Shown here piece by piece: positions 1 to 7,179 of a stretch of 12,237 nucleotides of DNA; position 1 is the stretch's first letter, and each line of letters begins with the position of its first letter. Both the position numbers and the translations under genes were made by a program. Source of the DNA: Alloprevotella tannerae (lineage in GTDB: Bacteria; Bacteroidota; Bacteroidia; Bacteroidales; Bacteroidaceae); contig JABZGO010000033.1 of assembly GCA_015259305.1 (NCBI GenBank), positions 1 through 12,237 of the forward strand, given 5' to 3'. The notes beneath the pieces were generated by a model that worked only from the letters and a program-made list of their open reading frames with translations, had not been told where the DNA came from and made no database searches.

Positions 1-1590
1 ATGCGCTACTATGCCGTGTCGCTCGCCACGTACATTGCCAAAAGCCACCCCGAAATGCAGCAACTGACGAAGCCCGAAGCGCAGACCAACGATTGGGCCG
101 CCGTTCTGCAGCGCAATCCCGAACTCAAGCAAGTTTTGATCGCCGAGACTCCGTGGGTGAATGCGGCCGAACAAGAGGCTACCCACGCCGCTGCAATGGC
201 ACTCCTCTTTAATCCCGATGCGATCGACGCTCGCAAGATGAGTGCTATCGACAAACTCGAAGCGCTGCGCTTGCCCGATGGTGGATGGGGCTGGTATGGC
301 GCTAAGGTTAGTGACGTCTACGAAACGACTAACATCCTCTACCTCTTGATGCGCGCCAAGGTGATGACGGGTAGCGATGAGGCCGACCAAATGTTAGAAG
401 AGGGCTTCAACTTCTTGGCGGAGAAAGTCGACACGGCGCTCCACCCGAAGTCGGCGCCGCTCACCAAGGCCTGGCTGCAAAATTATGCCAACGAGACGAC
501 CACGCTGCGCTACTTGTATCTGGCTCACAAACTCGGCATCAAGCCGGAGGCCAACGAGAAAAAATTGCTCAAGGCTTTGAAAGCTACTTACAAAGGTTCG
601 ATGTATCAGAAAGCACTCAAAATATTGGTGATGGCTTTGTATGAAAACAAGAAAGTCGTAGCTCGCGATTTGGAGAGCTTGATTCAGCATACGGTTGAGC
701 AGCCCTCATTGGGGCGCTATTTCGATACGGATCGCGCGAGTGATAGTTGGTTTATGTATAAGATACCTACACAAACGGCAGCTATCGAGGCGCTGGATAT
801 GACCCGCCCCGCAACGAGCGACACGCTGCAGGCTATGCGCCTTTGGTTGCTCCAATCTAAGCGTGCCCAACTCTGGCCCAACTCCCGCGCCACGGTGGAT
901 GCGCTCTACGCCCTCTTGCGTCCGAACAGCGAGAGTCAGACGGTTCAGGGCTTCAAGCCCAATCCGCTCTATTTCACGCTGAAGCGCGGTGAGGAAGTGC
1001 TGGAAGTAAATGCGAAGAGTCAGCAAATGGGGCAGGAGACCGTAGGCTACGATCGCCAGAGTTTTACGGACGAAAAGCAACTGGCGGCCGATCATATCGT
1101 GCTCCGCAAGAGTGGCGAGGGTCTCGCTTGGGGTAGCGTCTATGTGCAGTATACTTTACCGCTCGATGAGATTCGCTCGGCGAGCAACGGACTCTCCATC
1201 GCGCGCCGTTGGGAAATAAAGAAGGGCGAAGCGTGGCAACCACTTGCCGACGGTAGTACGGTCGACGCGGGCACAACGCTGCGTCAGGTCATCACCATCA
1301 GTGCTGACCGCGACTTAGATTTCGTCTCCGTGAAAGTATCTCGCCCCGCCGGTCTCGAACCTCTGACCGCCTTGAGTGGATACGACTGGGAGAGCGGCGC
1401 ATATCACGCCGTGCGCGACGCGAGCGACGAGTACTTCTATCGCAAATTCCCGAAAGGCAAGTTAACCTTCACGGTCGAAGGTCGCGCTATGCGCATCGGA
1501 ACCTTCCGCTCCGGTCTCGTTCGTGCCCAGAGCCAATATGCTCCGGAGTATAATGCCTTCGCGCCGAGCTTTACGCTGACCGTCAAGTAA
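1..1590 (+). CDS. Alpha-2-macroglobulin family protein, C-terminal part (5' end outside window)
   Basis: This is the C-terminal 529 residues of a bacterial alpha-2-macroglobulin-like protein, a large cell-envelope protease-trapping protein in known relatives. The ATG at position 1 is probably an internal methionine: the first residues (RYYAVSLATYIA) resemble the stretch just after the thioester-domain entry in Bacteroidetes homologues, which as I recall them are close to 1,900 residues. The first ~330 residues look like the alpha-helical thioester-type domain, including the motif GGWGWY at 94-99. The rest is beta-rich and matches the terminal macroglobulin and receptor-binding-like domains, ending in the conserved type of motif GTFRSGLVRAQSQYAPEY. 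Any CxEQ thioester motif would lie upstream of the window, so it cannot be judged whether this copy has one. Signal peptide and N-terminal MG domains are also missing. A strong terminator begins 74 bp after the stop, so this is the last gene of its transcript. Confidence 0.87.
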   Translation: MRYYAVSLATYIAKSHPEMQQLTKPEAQTNDWAAVLQRNPELKQVLIAETPWVNAAEQEATHAAAMALLFNPDAIDARKMSAIDKLEALRLPDGGWGWYGAKVSDVYETTNILYLLMRAKVMTGSDEADQMLEEGFNFLAEKVDTALHPKSAPLTKAWLQNYANETTTLRYLYLAHKLGIKPEANEKKLLKALKATYKGSMYQKALKILVMALYENKKVVARDLESLIQHTVEQPSLGRYFDTDRASDSWFMYKIPTQTAAIEALDMTRPATSDTLQAMRLWLLQSKRAQLWPNSRATVDALYALLRPNSESQTVQGFKPNPLYFTLKRGEEVLEVNAKSQQMGQETVGYDRQSFTDEKQLAADHIVLRKSGEGLAWGSVYVQYTLPLDEIRSASNGLSIARRWEIKKGEAWQPLADGSTVDAGTTLRQVITISADRDLDFVSVKVSRPAGLEPLTALSGYDWESGAYHAVRDASDEYFYRKFPKGKLTFTVEGRAMRIGTFRSGLVRAQSQYAPEYNAFAPSFTLTVK

Positions 1591-1663
1591 GCCCTTTTTA
1601 TAGCTGATGACCACCCGTCGCTTTCCGGCGGCCCGCGTAGATTCATCAAGCACCCTACAGATT

Positions 1664-1703
1664 GCAGCAATGCGAGGAAATTAGTCTCGCATTGCTGCTT
1701 TTT
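1664..1703 (+). terminator. Rho-independent terminator after the macroglobulin gene
   Basis: A perfect 13-bp stem, GCAGCAATGCGAG (1664-1676) pairing with CTCGCATTGCTGC (1686-1698), has a 9-nt loop and is followed by TTTTT. It lies 74 bp downstream of the macroglobulin stop codon in the correct orientation. Confidence 0.9.
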
Positions 1704-2114
1704 CGTGCCTGCTGCCGCTATTGTCGCCGCCGAAGTATAGACGCCCCAAGCGGCCGCCCTCTTTGTGGGTTCTGATCTTTGATTCTCAAACAGATGCGGG
1801 GCTGTTTCTTGTTGTTTTGTCTCCCCTTTCTCATTGTTTGCTCCCACCAAACCATCGTTTGCTGCCGCCAAACTATTGTTTGCTCCGACCAAACCATCGT
1901 TTGCTGCCACCAAACGATCGCCCGGTCAATTGAAACTTTCCGCCGGTGCAACGCTTTGAAAAAGCAAGTCCGCCCTTTTGTGCTCCGTTTGATGGTTATG
2001 ATAAGGCCATTTGCGGCTTGCCTGCACGGGGAAGCACACTTGAAGTTCATCTCGCTTGTTGGCCGTTTTTGAAAAAAGGAAGGCGTGATCGTAAGTCTAA
2101 ATGAAGGGCTAAAA
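1704..2114. other. Gene-free stretch holding a tandem repeat
   Basis: About 410 bp between the macroglobulin terminator and the Fic regulatory region. Apart from the 21-bp tandem array at 1836-1919 I see no gene, RNA gene or clear promoter. Open frames crossing it on both strands have repetitive or unnatural composition. The minus-strand ones run into the antisense of the macroglobulin gene or across the Fic promoter. A weak inverted repeat AAACAG/CTGTTT followed by a T-rich tract lies around 1790-1820 but is too short to call. Confidence 0.6.
1836..1919. repeat. 21-bp tandem repeat, four copies, 42-bp higher-order period
   Basis: Four contiguous 21-bp units lie at 1836-1856, 1857-1877, 1878-1898 and 1899-1919. 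Each has the pattern GTTTG-N7-CAAAC followed by four bases of type NATY, so every unit contains a 5-bp inverted repeat around a 7-nt centre. Units 1 and 3 differ at one base; units 2 and 4 share CTGCC where 1 and 3 have CTCC. The array therefore looks like a duplicated 42-bp dimer. No unique spacers separate the units, so it is not a CRISPR. On the minus strand it would encode a heptapeptide repeat, but no convincing gene contains it. Confidence 0.9.
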
Positions 2115-2155
2115 CTTTCCAATTCTTTCCAATGTTGCAAAGATTGGAAAGAATT
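2115..2155. promoter_or_regulatory. Probable operator: three ATTGGAAAG half-sites over the Fic promoter
   Basis: CTTTCCAAT occurs at 2115-2123 and again at 2125-2133, one helical turn apart. Its reverse complement ATTGGAAAG occurs at 2143-2151. The inner pair extends to a perfect 13-bp inverted repeat, AATTCTTTCCAAT (2121-2133) and ATTGGAAAGAATT (2143-2155), separated by 9 nt. The arms flank the probable -33 element and fill the spacer to the -7 box, so a bound protein would be expected to block RNA polymerase. The binding protein is unknown; the Fic protein, which has a C-terminal winged-helix-like region, is a candidate by inference only. A hairpin in RNA is less likely because the repeat lies upstream of the predicted transcript start. 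Confidence 0.6.
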
Positions 2156-2165
2156 AGTAACTTTG
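2134..2165 (+). promoter_or_regulatory. Bacteroidetes-type promoter of the Fic gene
   Basis: The -7 element TAACTTTG (2158-2165) matches TAnnTTTG exactly. A GTTG at 2134-2137 serves as the -33 element with a 20-nt spacer. Transcription would start near 2172, giving a leader of about 17 nt before the ATG at 2189. This placement decides the start codon: the upstream in-frame ATG at 2132 lies before the promoter. Confidence 0.72.
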
Positions 2166-2188
2166 CAGCAGTAAATAAAAGTTCTGTT

Positions 2189-3505
2189 ATGAGTGCCATA
2201 GAATCTCCCCCGAAGATTAAAAGAGAGGATCTGCTAAAGGCTATTTTGAGCCAATCGGACCAAAACTTGGCAGCGCTGATAGAAGAACTCAACGAAACGT
2301 ATGCCTATTGGGATGTCGTGAAATACAAACAGCTCCCTGAAGGCTACACTCATAAACAGTTGTGGGCTTCCCTTAAAGCTTCGCGCATCGCTAATAGGAT
2401 CGACGTTTGGCCAAAATATGACATTCGTCTTCATATTACGAATGCTATGCAGCGCATGTGCCACGCGTTTGATATGAATTTTGGCGGTTCTTGGAGTGCA
2501 GATGAACTCTTGCCGGCTGAAGTTAAGGAGCGCTATCTCGTAAGTTCGTTGATGGAGGAGGCAATCTTTTCCAGTCAGATGGAAGGAGCGGTCACTACGC
2601 GCCGCGTAGCCAAAGATATGCTTCGAAAAGCGATAAGTCCGAAAGATAAATCGCAACAAATGATCGTCAATAACTACCGGACGATTCAGTTTGTCGTAGA
2701 AAATCAAAAAATGCCGCTTACGCCTGAGCGCTTACTGCACATTCATCAATTGATGACTGAACATACGCTGGACGATCCGCAAGCAGCGGGGCGCTTTCGT
2801 ACGAACGATGAGGTCGTAGTTGCAGACGGCATTACGCACGACATAGTGCATTGCCCGCCATCTCACACCGAAATCCCCTCGTTTGTGGAAGATCTGTGCC
2901 AATTTTTCAACGATGAAAAGCCGAAAGTCTTTATTCATCCGATCATTCGTGGGATTATCATCCATTTTATGTTGGCCTATATGCACCCCTTTGTTGATGG
3001 TAATGGGCGGACGGCGCGTGCTTTGTTCTATTGGTTCTTGTTGAAGCAGGGCTATTGGCTGACAGAGTTTCTCTCTATCTCGCGGGTGATCGCCAAATCT
3101 AAGAAGGCTTATGAGAAATCCTTTCTCTACACGGAAGCAGACGATAACGATATGGGTTATTTCGTAGCTTATAACCTGCGCGTATTGGACTTGTCGTTTA
3201 AGCAATTGCAAAGCTACTTACTCAAGAAACAGAAAGAGAAGCGAGCAGCCAATGCTTTCTTGAAGCTGGGTGGGATAAACGAGCGACAAGCACAGCTTAT
3301 CCAATTATTTATCGATAACCCGAAGGAGATCATTACGGTCAAGTATGTTCAAAGTAAGTTTCTCGTCAGTCCCACAACGGCGAAGAACGATATTATAGGC
3401 TTGGTCGAGCGCCAACTGCTGTGCGAGTTCGCTTATAATAAGGTGAAGAAAGGCTATAGACGGAGCGAACATTTTGAAGATGCGTTGCGGACCTTGCAAG
3501 AATAG
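2189..3505 (+). CDS. Fic-domain protein (putative AMP-transferase, N-terminally auto-inhibited class)
   Basis: A 438-residue Fic-family protein. Fic enzymes typically transfer AMP from ATP to a hydroxyl side chain of a target protein. The catalytic motif HPFVDGNGRTAR is complete at residues 266-277, with the catalytic His266 and the phosphate-binding GNGR. An inhibitory-helix motif SSQMEG (128-133), fitting (S/T)xxxE(G/N), lies before the Fic core. This places it among Fic proteins that carry their own inhibitory glutamate (here Glu132) and need no separate antitoxin. The ~90 C-terminal residues look like a winged-helix DNA-binding domain, as in SoFic-type proteins. I chose ATG 2189 over the in-frame ATG 2132 because the latter lies inside the operator and upstream of the promoter. 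The leader is AT-rich without a clear Shine-Dalgarno site. The gene stands alone, convergent with mfd. The target is unknown. Confidence 0.9.
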   Translation: MSAIESPPKIKREDLLKAILSQSDQNLAALIEELNETYAYWDVVKYKQLPEGYTHKQLWASLKASRIANRIDVWPKYDIRLHITNAMQRMCHAFDMNFGGSWSADELLPAEVKERYLVSSLMEEAIFSSQMEGAVTTRRVAKDMLRKAISPKDKSQQMIVNNYRTIQFVVENQKMPLTPERLLHIHQLMTEHTLDDPQAAGRFRTNDEVVVADGITHDIVHCPPSHTEIPSFVEDLCQFFNDEKPKVFIHPIIRGIIIHFMLAYMHPFVDGNGRTARALFYWFLLKQGYWLTEFLSISRVIAKSKKAYEKSFLYTEADDNDMGYFVAYNLRVLDLSFKQLQSYLLKKQKEKRAANAFLKLGGINERQAQLIQLFIDNPKEIITVKYVQSKFLVSPTTAKNDIIGLVERQLLCEFAYNKVKKGYRRSEHFEDALRTLQE

Positions 3506-3533
3506 GCCTTGCCAAGTCGTGAGCGATGGGAAC

Positions 3534-3578
3534 GAAAAAGAAAGCGAGTAAAGGTGCGTGATAGTACCATTACTCGCT
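3534..3578 (-). terminator. Rho-independent terminator of mfd
   Basis: AGCGAGTAA (3543-3551) pairs with TTACTCGCT (3570-3578); inside, GGT/ACC adds three pairs after an A-A mismatch. Read on the minus strand, the hairpin follows the mfd stop by 33 bp and is followed by CTTTCTTTTTCG, a U-rich tract. On the plus strand no T-run follows, so it appears to serve mfd and not the convergent Fic gene. Confidence 0.72.
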
Positions 3579-3610
3579 GCTGTATATTGGTCGGAAGATT
3601 CGAATAGTCG

Positions 3611-6600
3611 CTAATTGCCCGTTAAGGATTGGAGCAGATTTAGCGCTTGGCCTACGCTGCCGATGTCTTTTATAATCATACGCCGCTTGCCGCCTGACTC
3701 CTTGAGTTCGCAGCGGCGGAAATTAGTCGTTGCAAAAGCGATGAGTCGGTCGAACGTTGCACTCTTATAAAAAGGACTGTCGGTTTTGGAGATGAAATAC
3801 AGCGTCATGCGTCGCTGTTTCAGCGTGATCTTTTCCGCACCCAACTTCCGGCCGCTGCGACGCAAAGGTACGATGGCTAAAAGTTCATCCCCCTCAGGCG
3901 GAAGTTTGCCGAAACGATCTTCCATACGCTTCCGAAAGGCCGCCAATTGGTCATCAGCGGTCAGTCCGTCCAACTCGCGGTAGAGCATCATGCGCTCCGT
4001 TGCGCCCAGCACGTAGGTTTCCGGGAAAAAGGCGTGAAGGTCGCATTCCACATTACACTCGTCGACAAAGAAATCGCCCGTCAGGTTCGTTTTTTTCAAA
4101 CTATCGGCATACAAATCTGCAAACTCCTCGCTTTTAAGTTCGCTCACGGCCTCCGCTAATATCTTCTGATAGGTTTCATAACCAAGATCTGCGATGAAGC
4201 CGCTTTGCTCTGCGCCGAGCAGATTACCGGCTCCTCGAATATCTAAGTCTTGCATGGCGATGTGAATACCGGATCCGAGATCGCTAAACTCTTCGATGGC
4301 TTGCAAACGTCGACGCGCGTCGTCTTTAAGTACGCTCAAGGGTGGCGCGAGCAGGTAGCAGAACGCTTTTTGCGAAGACCGCCCGACGCGGCCGCGCATC
4401 TGGTGGAGATCAGATAGGCCGAAGGTGTGCGCGGCATCGATTAAAATCGTGTTGGCGTTGGGGATGTCGATACCGTTTTCGACAATGGTCGTCGAAATCA
4501 GTACGTCGTAATCGTAATTGACGAAGTCGAGAATGATTTTCTCTAATTCGGCGGGCGCCATTTGCCCGTGGCCGACCACAACGCGGGCGTCCGGCACGTA
4601 TTTTTCCACCAAAGCCTTCAAGCCGCCCAAGGATGCGACGCGATTGGTCACAATAAAGACTTGCCCGTTGCGACTCATTTCAAAATTAACCGCTTCGGCG
4701 ATGATCTCATGATTGAATGTGTGGATTTCCGTTTGGATGGGGCGCCGATTAGGTGGGGGCGTCTGAATCACCGACAGGTCGCGGGCACCCATCAGTGAGA
4801 ATTGCAGCGTGCGGGGAATGGGCGTGGCCGACATTGTCAGTGTGTCGACATTTACTTTTAGCTCCCTTAGGCGCTCCTTCACGGCTACGCCGAACTTCTG
4901 CTCTTCATCTATGATCAGCAAACCGAGATCTTGGAAGTGTACGGTCTTACTTATTAACTTGTGGGTGCCTACGATGATGTTGATATGCCCTTCTGCTAAA
5001 TCGTGTAAGATACTTTTGGTTTCCTTAGCCGACTTGGCGCGCGAGAGATAGGCCACTCGCACGGGGAAACCTTTAAGCCGTTCGGCGAAGGTGCGATAAT
5101 GCTGCAAAGCAAGTACGGTTGTCGGGACGAGAACGGCGACTTGCTTATTGTCGACAGCGGCTTTCAAGGCGGCGCGCACGGCAATCTCCGTCTTGCCAAA
5201 GCCTACGTCGCCACAAACTAAGCGATCCATCGGCCGCAAGCTTTCCATGTCGGCCTTTACTTCTTGCGTTACTTTCAACTGATCGGGCGTGTCTTCGTAA
5301 GTAAAGCTCGCTTCGAGTTCCTGTTGCAGAAATGAGTCGGCGCTGAAGGCGTATCCTTTCTCTTCCTTGCGTTGCGAGTAAAGTTTGATAAGGTTGCGCG
5401 CAATGTCTTTAATCTTTTTCTTCGTCCGATCCTTCATCTTCTCCCACGCTCCCGTACCCAAGCGACTCAAATGTGGCGGCGTGCCTTCGCGCCCCTTGTA
5501 TTTGCTCAACTTATGCAAGGCGTGGATCGAAACAAGTACGATGTCGTCGTGCTGATACGTGAGTTTGATCATCTCCTGCTGCGATCCGTCGGCGGCCGGA
5601 ACGCGAACTAAACCGGCAAAACGCCCAACGCCGTGATCCAAGTGTACGATATAATCGCCCGGATGAAACTGCAAGAGTTCGTTAAGTGTGAGCGCCATTT
5701 TCGCATCTCTGGCGTGGTCGCTTCGCAGGCTGTATTTGTGATAACGATCAAAGATTTGGTGATCCGTAAAGCAACAGATGCGCAAGTCTTCGTCGGAAAA
5801 ACCGGCGTGTAAAGTTTGATCAACGGGCGTGAAAGTGGAGTTGCCGCCTTTTTCGGCAAGGATGTCGGCCAAGCGTTGCTGTTGTTTGCGACTGTCGGCC
5901 GTGATATAAATGGTGTAGTTTTGATCCAGATAATCCGAGAACGCGCGTTGGACCAAGTCGAAGTTTTTGTGGAAGATCGGTTGTGGAGTTGTGTGAAATT
6001 GAATCTTGGCTGCAGCGGGCGTAGTTCCTTGCGCCAGCAAGAAGTTTGGGAATGCGCGCAACCGATCATAGATTTCGTCGCCCTTAACCAGCAGTTTGGC
6101 CTTATCCGGCTCTGCTTGCGGTGTCGGTAGATCCGCTTGGGGCAAGTCCGTATCACGTTCTCTTTCGTAAGCCGCCCATTCTCCGCTCATCGCCGCCTCA
6201 CGTGTGAAGCCTTCATCGTAGATATTGTTGATGACATCGCGAATATATTCCGGTTCACGCGTAATCACGTGACTGCTTTCCGGTAAATAATCCGTGAAAG
6301 CTACGTTGTCGCCGCCGGCAGCGCCAACATCAGGCACGATCGTCACCGCCTGCAGCCGTTCCTTTGATAATTGCGTCTGTACCTCAAAGGAACGAATCGA
6401 ATCAACGTCGTCTCCGAAGAAGTCGATGCGGAAAGGAAATTCGGAAGCAAAAGAATAGACGTCGAGAATACTACCGCGGACGGCAAAATCTCCCGGTTCG
6501 TAGACATAATCCTTGCGTTTGAAGCCAAATTCCAGCAAGCGCTCTTCCAATGCAGTTAGGTCGTAGTGGCCCTCCTCCTCAATGACAATTGTCTTGGCCG

Positions 6601-7042
6601 CCATATCCGCTTTCGCCGCCACACGTGTGGCCAACGCAGCCGGAAAAGTGACGATGCAAGTGCCCGCCGGATTTTGCGAAGCTAAGCGATCCAGCACCTC
6701 CGTGCGCAGAATATCATTGGCCGCATCGCGTTGTCCGTATTTTACCGCCCGCTTAAACATCGACGGATAAAAGAAAACGTCGGCTTCGCCCAAGAGTTGG
6801 AGTAAGTCGTGGTAGAAATAGCCCGCCGTCTCCTCATCATCGGCCACGAAGAGCAGGGTTGGGCAATTGTTTTTCAAGTTTGCGCGCAAGCGCACTTGAA
6901 GTGCCGCAAAAACCATTGCCGCTGCCGACGCATGAAGTCCCTCGCAGAAAGTAGCAGGGGCGTTTTTGCGTCGGGCAATGTCTTCCATCGCCGCCAATTG
7001 CGGGCGTACAGCGTAGAGCGAAAGCAGATCTGAAAGCTTCAC
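3611..7042 (-). CDS. mfd: Transcription-repair coupling factor Mfd
   Basis: A complete 1143-residue Mfd, close to the usual ~1,130-1,150. Mfd binds RNA polymerase stalled at DNA lesions, displaces it by ATP-driven translocation and recruits UvrA. The UvrB-like N-terminal region is followed by the RNA-polymerase-interaction domain starting near residue 461 (PGDYIVHLDHGVGRF). The superfamily-2 motor follows: Walker A GDVGFGKT (611-618, Lys617), Walker B DEEQ (712-715), SAT (738-740) and motif VI GRVGR (884-888). The C-terminal TRCF domain ends the protein. The start is GTG at 7042: an in-frame stop lies four codons upstream at 7057-7055, and the N-terminus MKLSDLLSLYAVRPQL resembles Bacteroides Mfd. 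The nearby ATG at 7047 is out of frame. The HAD gene ends 137 bp upstream on the same strand; no clear TAnnTTTG promoter is seen in that gap. Confidence 0.98.
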   Translation of the reverse strand: MKLSDLLSLYAVRPQLAAMEDIARRKNAPATFCEGLHASAAAMVFAALQVRLRANLKNNCPTLLFVADDEETAGYFYHDLLQLLGEADVFFYPSMFKRAVKYGQRDAANDILRTEVLDRLASQNPAGTCIVTFPAALATRVAAKADMAAKTIVIEEEGHYDLTALEERLLEFGFKRKDYVYEPGDFAVRGSILDVYSFASEFPFRIDFFGDDVDSIRSFEVQTQLSKERLQAVTIVPDVGAAGGDNVAFTDYLPESSHVITREPEYIRDVINNIYDEGFTREAAMSGEWAAYERERDTDLPQADLPTPQAEPDKAKLLVKGDEIYDRLRAFPNFLLAQGTTPAAAKIQFHTTPQPIFHKNFDLVQRAFSDYLDQNYTIYITADSRKQQQRLADILAEKGGNSTFTPVDQTLHAGFSDEDLRICCFTDHQIFDRYHKYSLRSDHARDAKMALTLNELLQFHPGDYIVHLDHGVGRFAGLVRVPAADGSQQEMIKLTYQHDDIVLVSIHALHKLSKYKGREGTPPHLSRLGTGAWEKMKDRTKKKIKDIARNLIKLYSQRKEEKGYAFSADSFLQQELEASFTYEDTPDQLKVTQEVKADMESLRPMDRLVCGDVGFGKTEIAVRAALKAAVDNKQVAVLVPTTVLALQHYRTFAERLKGFPVRVAYLSRAKSAKETKSILHDLAEGHINIIVGTHKLISKTVHFQDLGLLIIDEEQKFGVAVKERLRELKVNVDTLTMSATPIPRTLQFSLMGARDLSVIQTPPPNRRPIQTEIHTFNHEIIAEAVNFEMSRNGQVFIVTNRVASLGGLKALVEKYVPDARVVVGHGQMAPAELEKIILDFVNYDYDVLISTTIVENGIDIPNANTILIDAAHTFGLSDLHQMRGRVGRSSQKAFCYLLAPPLSVLKDDARRRLQAIEEFSDLGSGIHIAMQDLDIRGAGNLLGAEQSGFIADLGYETYQKILAEAVSELKSEEFADLYADSLKKTNLTGDFFVDECNVECDLHAFFPETYVLGATERMMLYRELDGLTADDQLAAFRKRMEDRFGKLPPEGDELLAIVPLRRSGRKLGAEKITLKQRRMTLYFISKTDSPFYKSATFDRLIAFATTNFRRCELKESGGKRRMIIKDIGSVGQALNLLQSLTGN

Positions 7043-7109
7043 GTCATGATAAAATTAAACGAACGCCCACCGGCGCGCAGCCTATTTTGGCGTGGCGCGT
7101 CGGACGGCG

Positions 7110-7121
7110 TTATATATATAA
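7110..7121. promoter_or_regulatory. AT-rich palindrome between HAD gene and mfd; possible mfd promoter region
   Basis: TTATATATATAA is a perfect 12-bp palindrome and the only strongly AT-rich block in an otherwise GC-rich 137-bp gap. It lies about 70 bp before the mfd start. It could provide the melted part of an mfd promoter, but neither a TTTG -33 nor a TAnnTTTG -7 box is evident, so the assignment is weak. Confidence 0.25.
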
Positions 7122-7179
7122 TGTATGTCGCGCTTTTAGCGAAGCCGTTGCTTGTAAGCATTGCCCCGGCGCGTATTTT

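Noticed and set aside
1790..1822. AAACAG/CTGTTT hairpin with a T-rich tail as a second terminator
   Set aside because: The stem is only 6 AT-rich base pairs with an 8-nt loop, and a far better terminator lies just upstream.
1437..1913. Minus-strand open frame of 158 codons with a heptapeptide repeat (AANDGLV/GANNSLA type)
   Set aside because: The repeat is only the translation of the 21-bp DNA array. The frame crosses the macroglobulin terminator and runs antisense into the macroglobulin gene, and its composition is not protein-like.
1836..1919. Possible CRISPR array
   Set aside because: Units are contiguous with no unique spacers, the period is 21 bp, and no cas genes are present. The 22-bp array at 10121-10208 is rejected for the same reason.
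2132..2188. Longer Fic start at ATG 2132 (19 extra residues)
   Set aside because: This ATG lies within the inverted repeat and upstream of the -7 box, so it would not be on the transcript from the predicted promoter.
5608..6156. Minus-strand open frame of 182 codons inside mfd
   Set aside because: It is an alternative frame of mfd on the same strand, with Ser/Arg/Thr-rich shadow composition and no start context.
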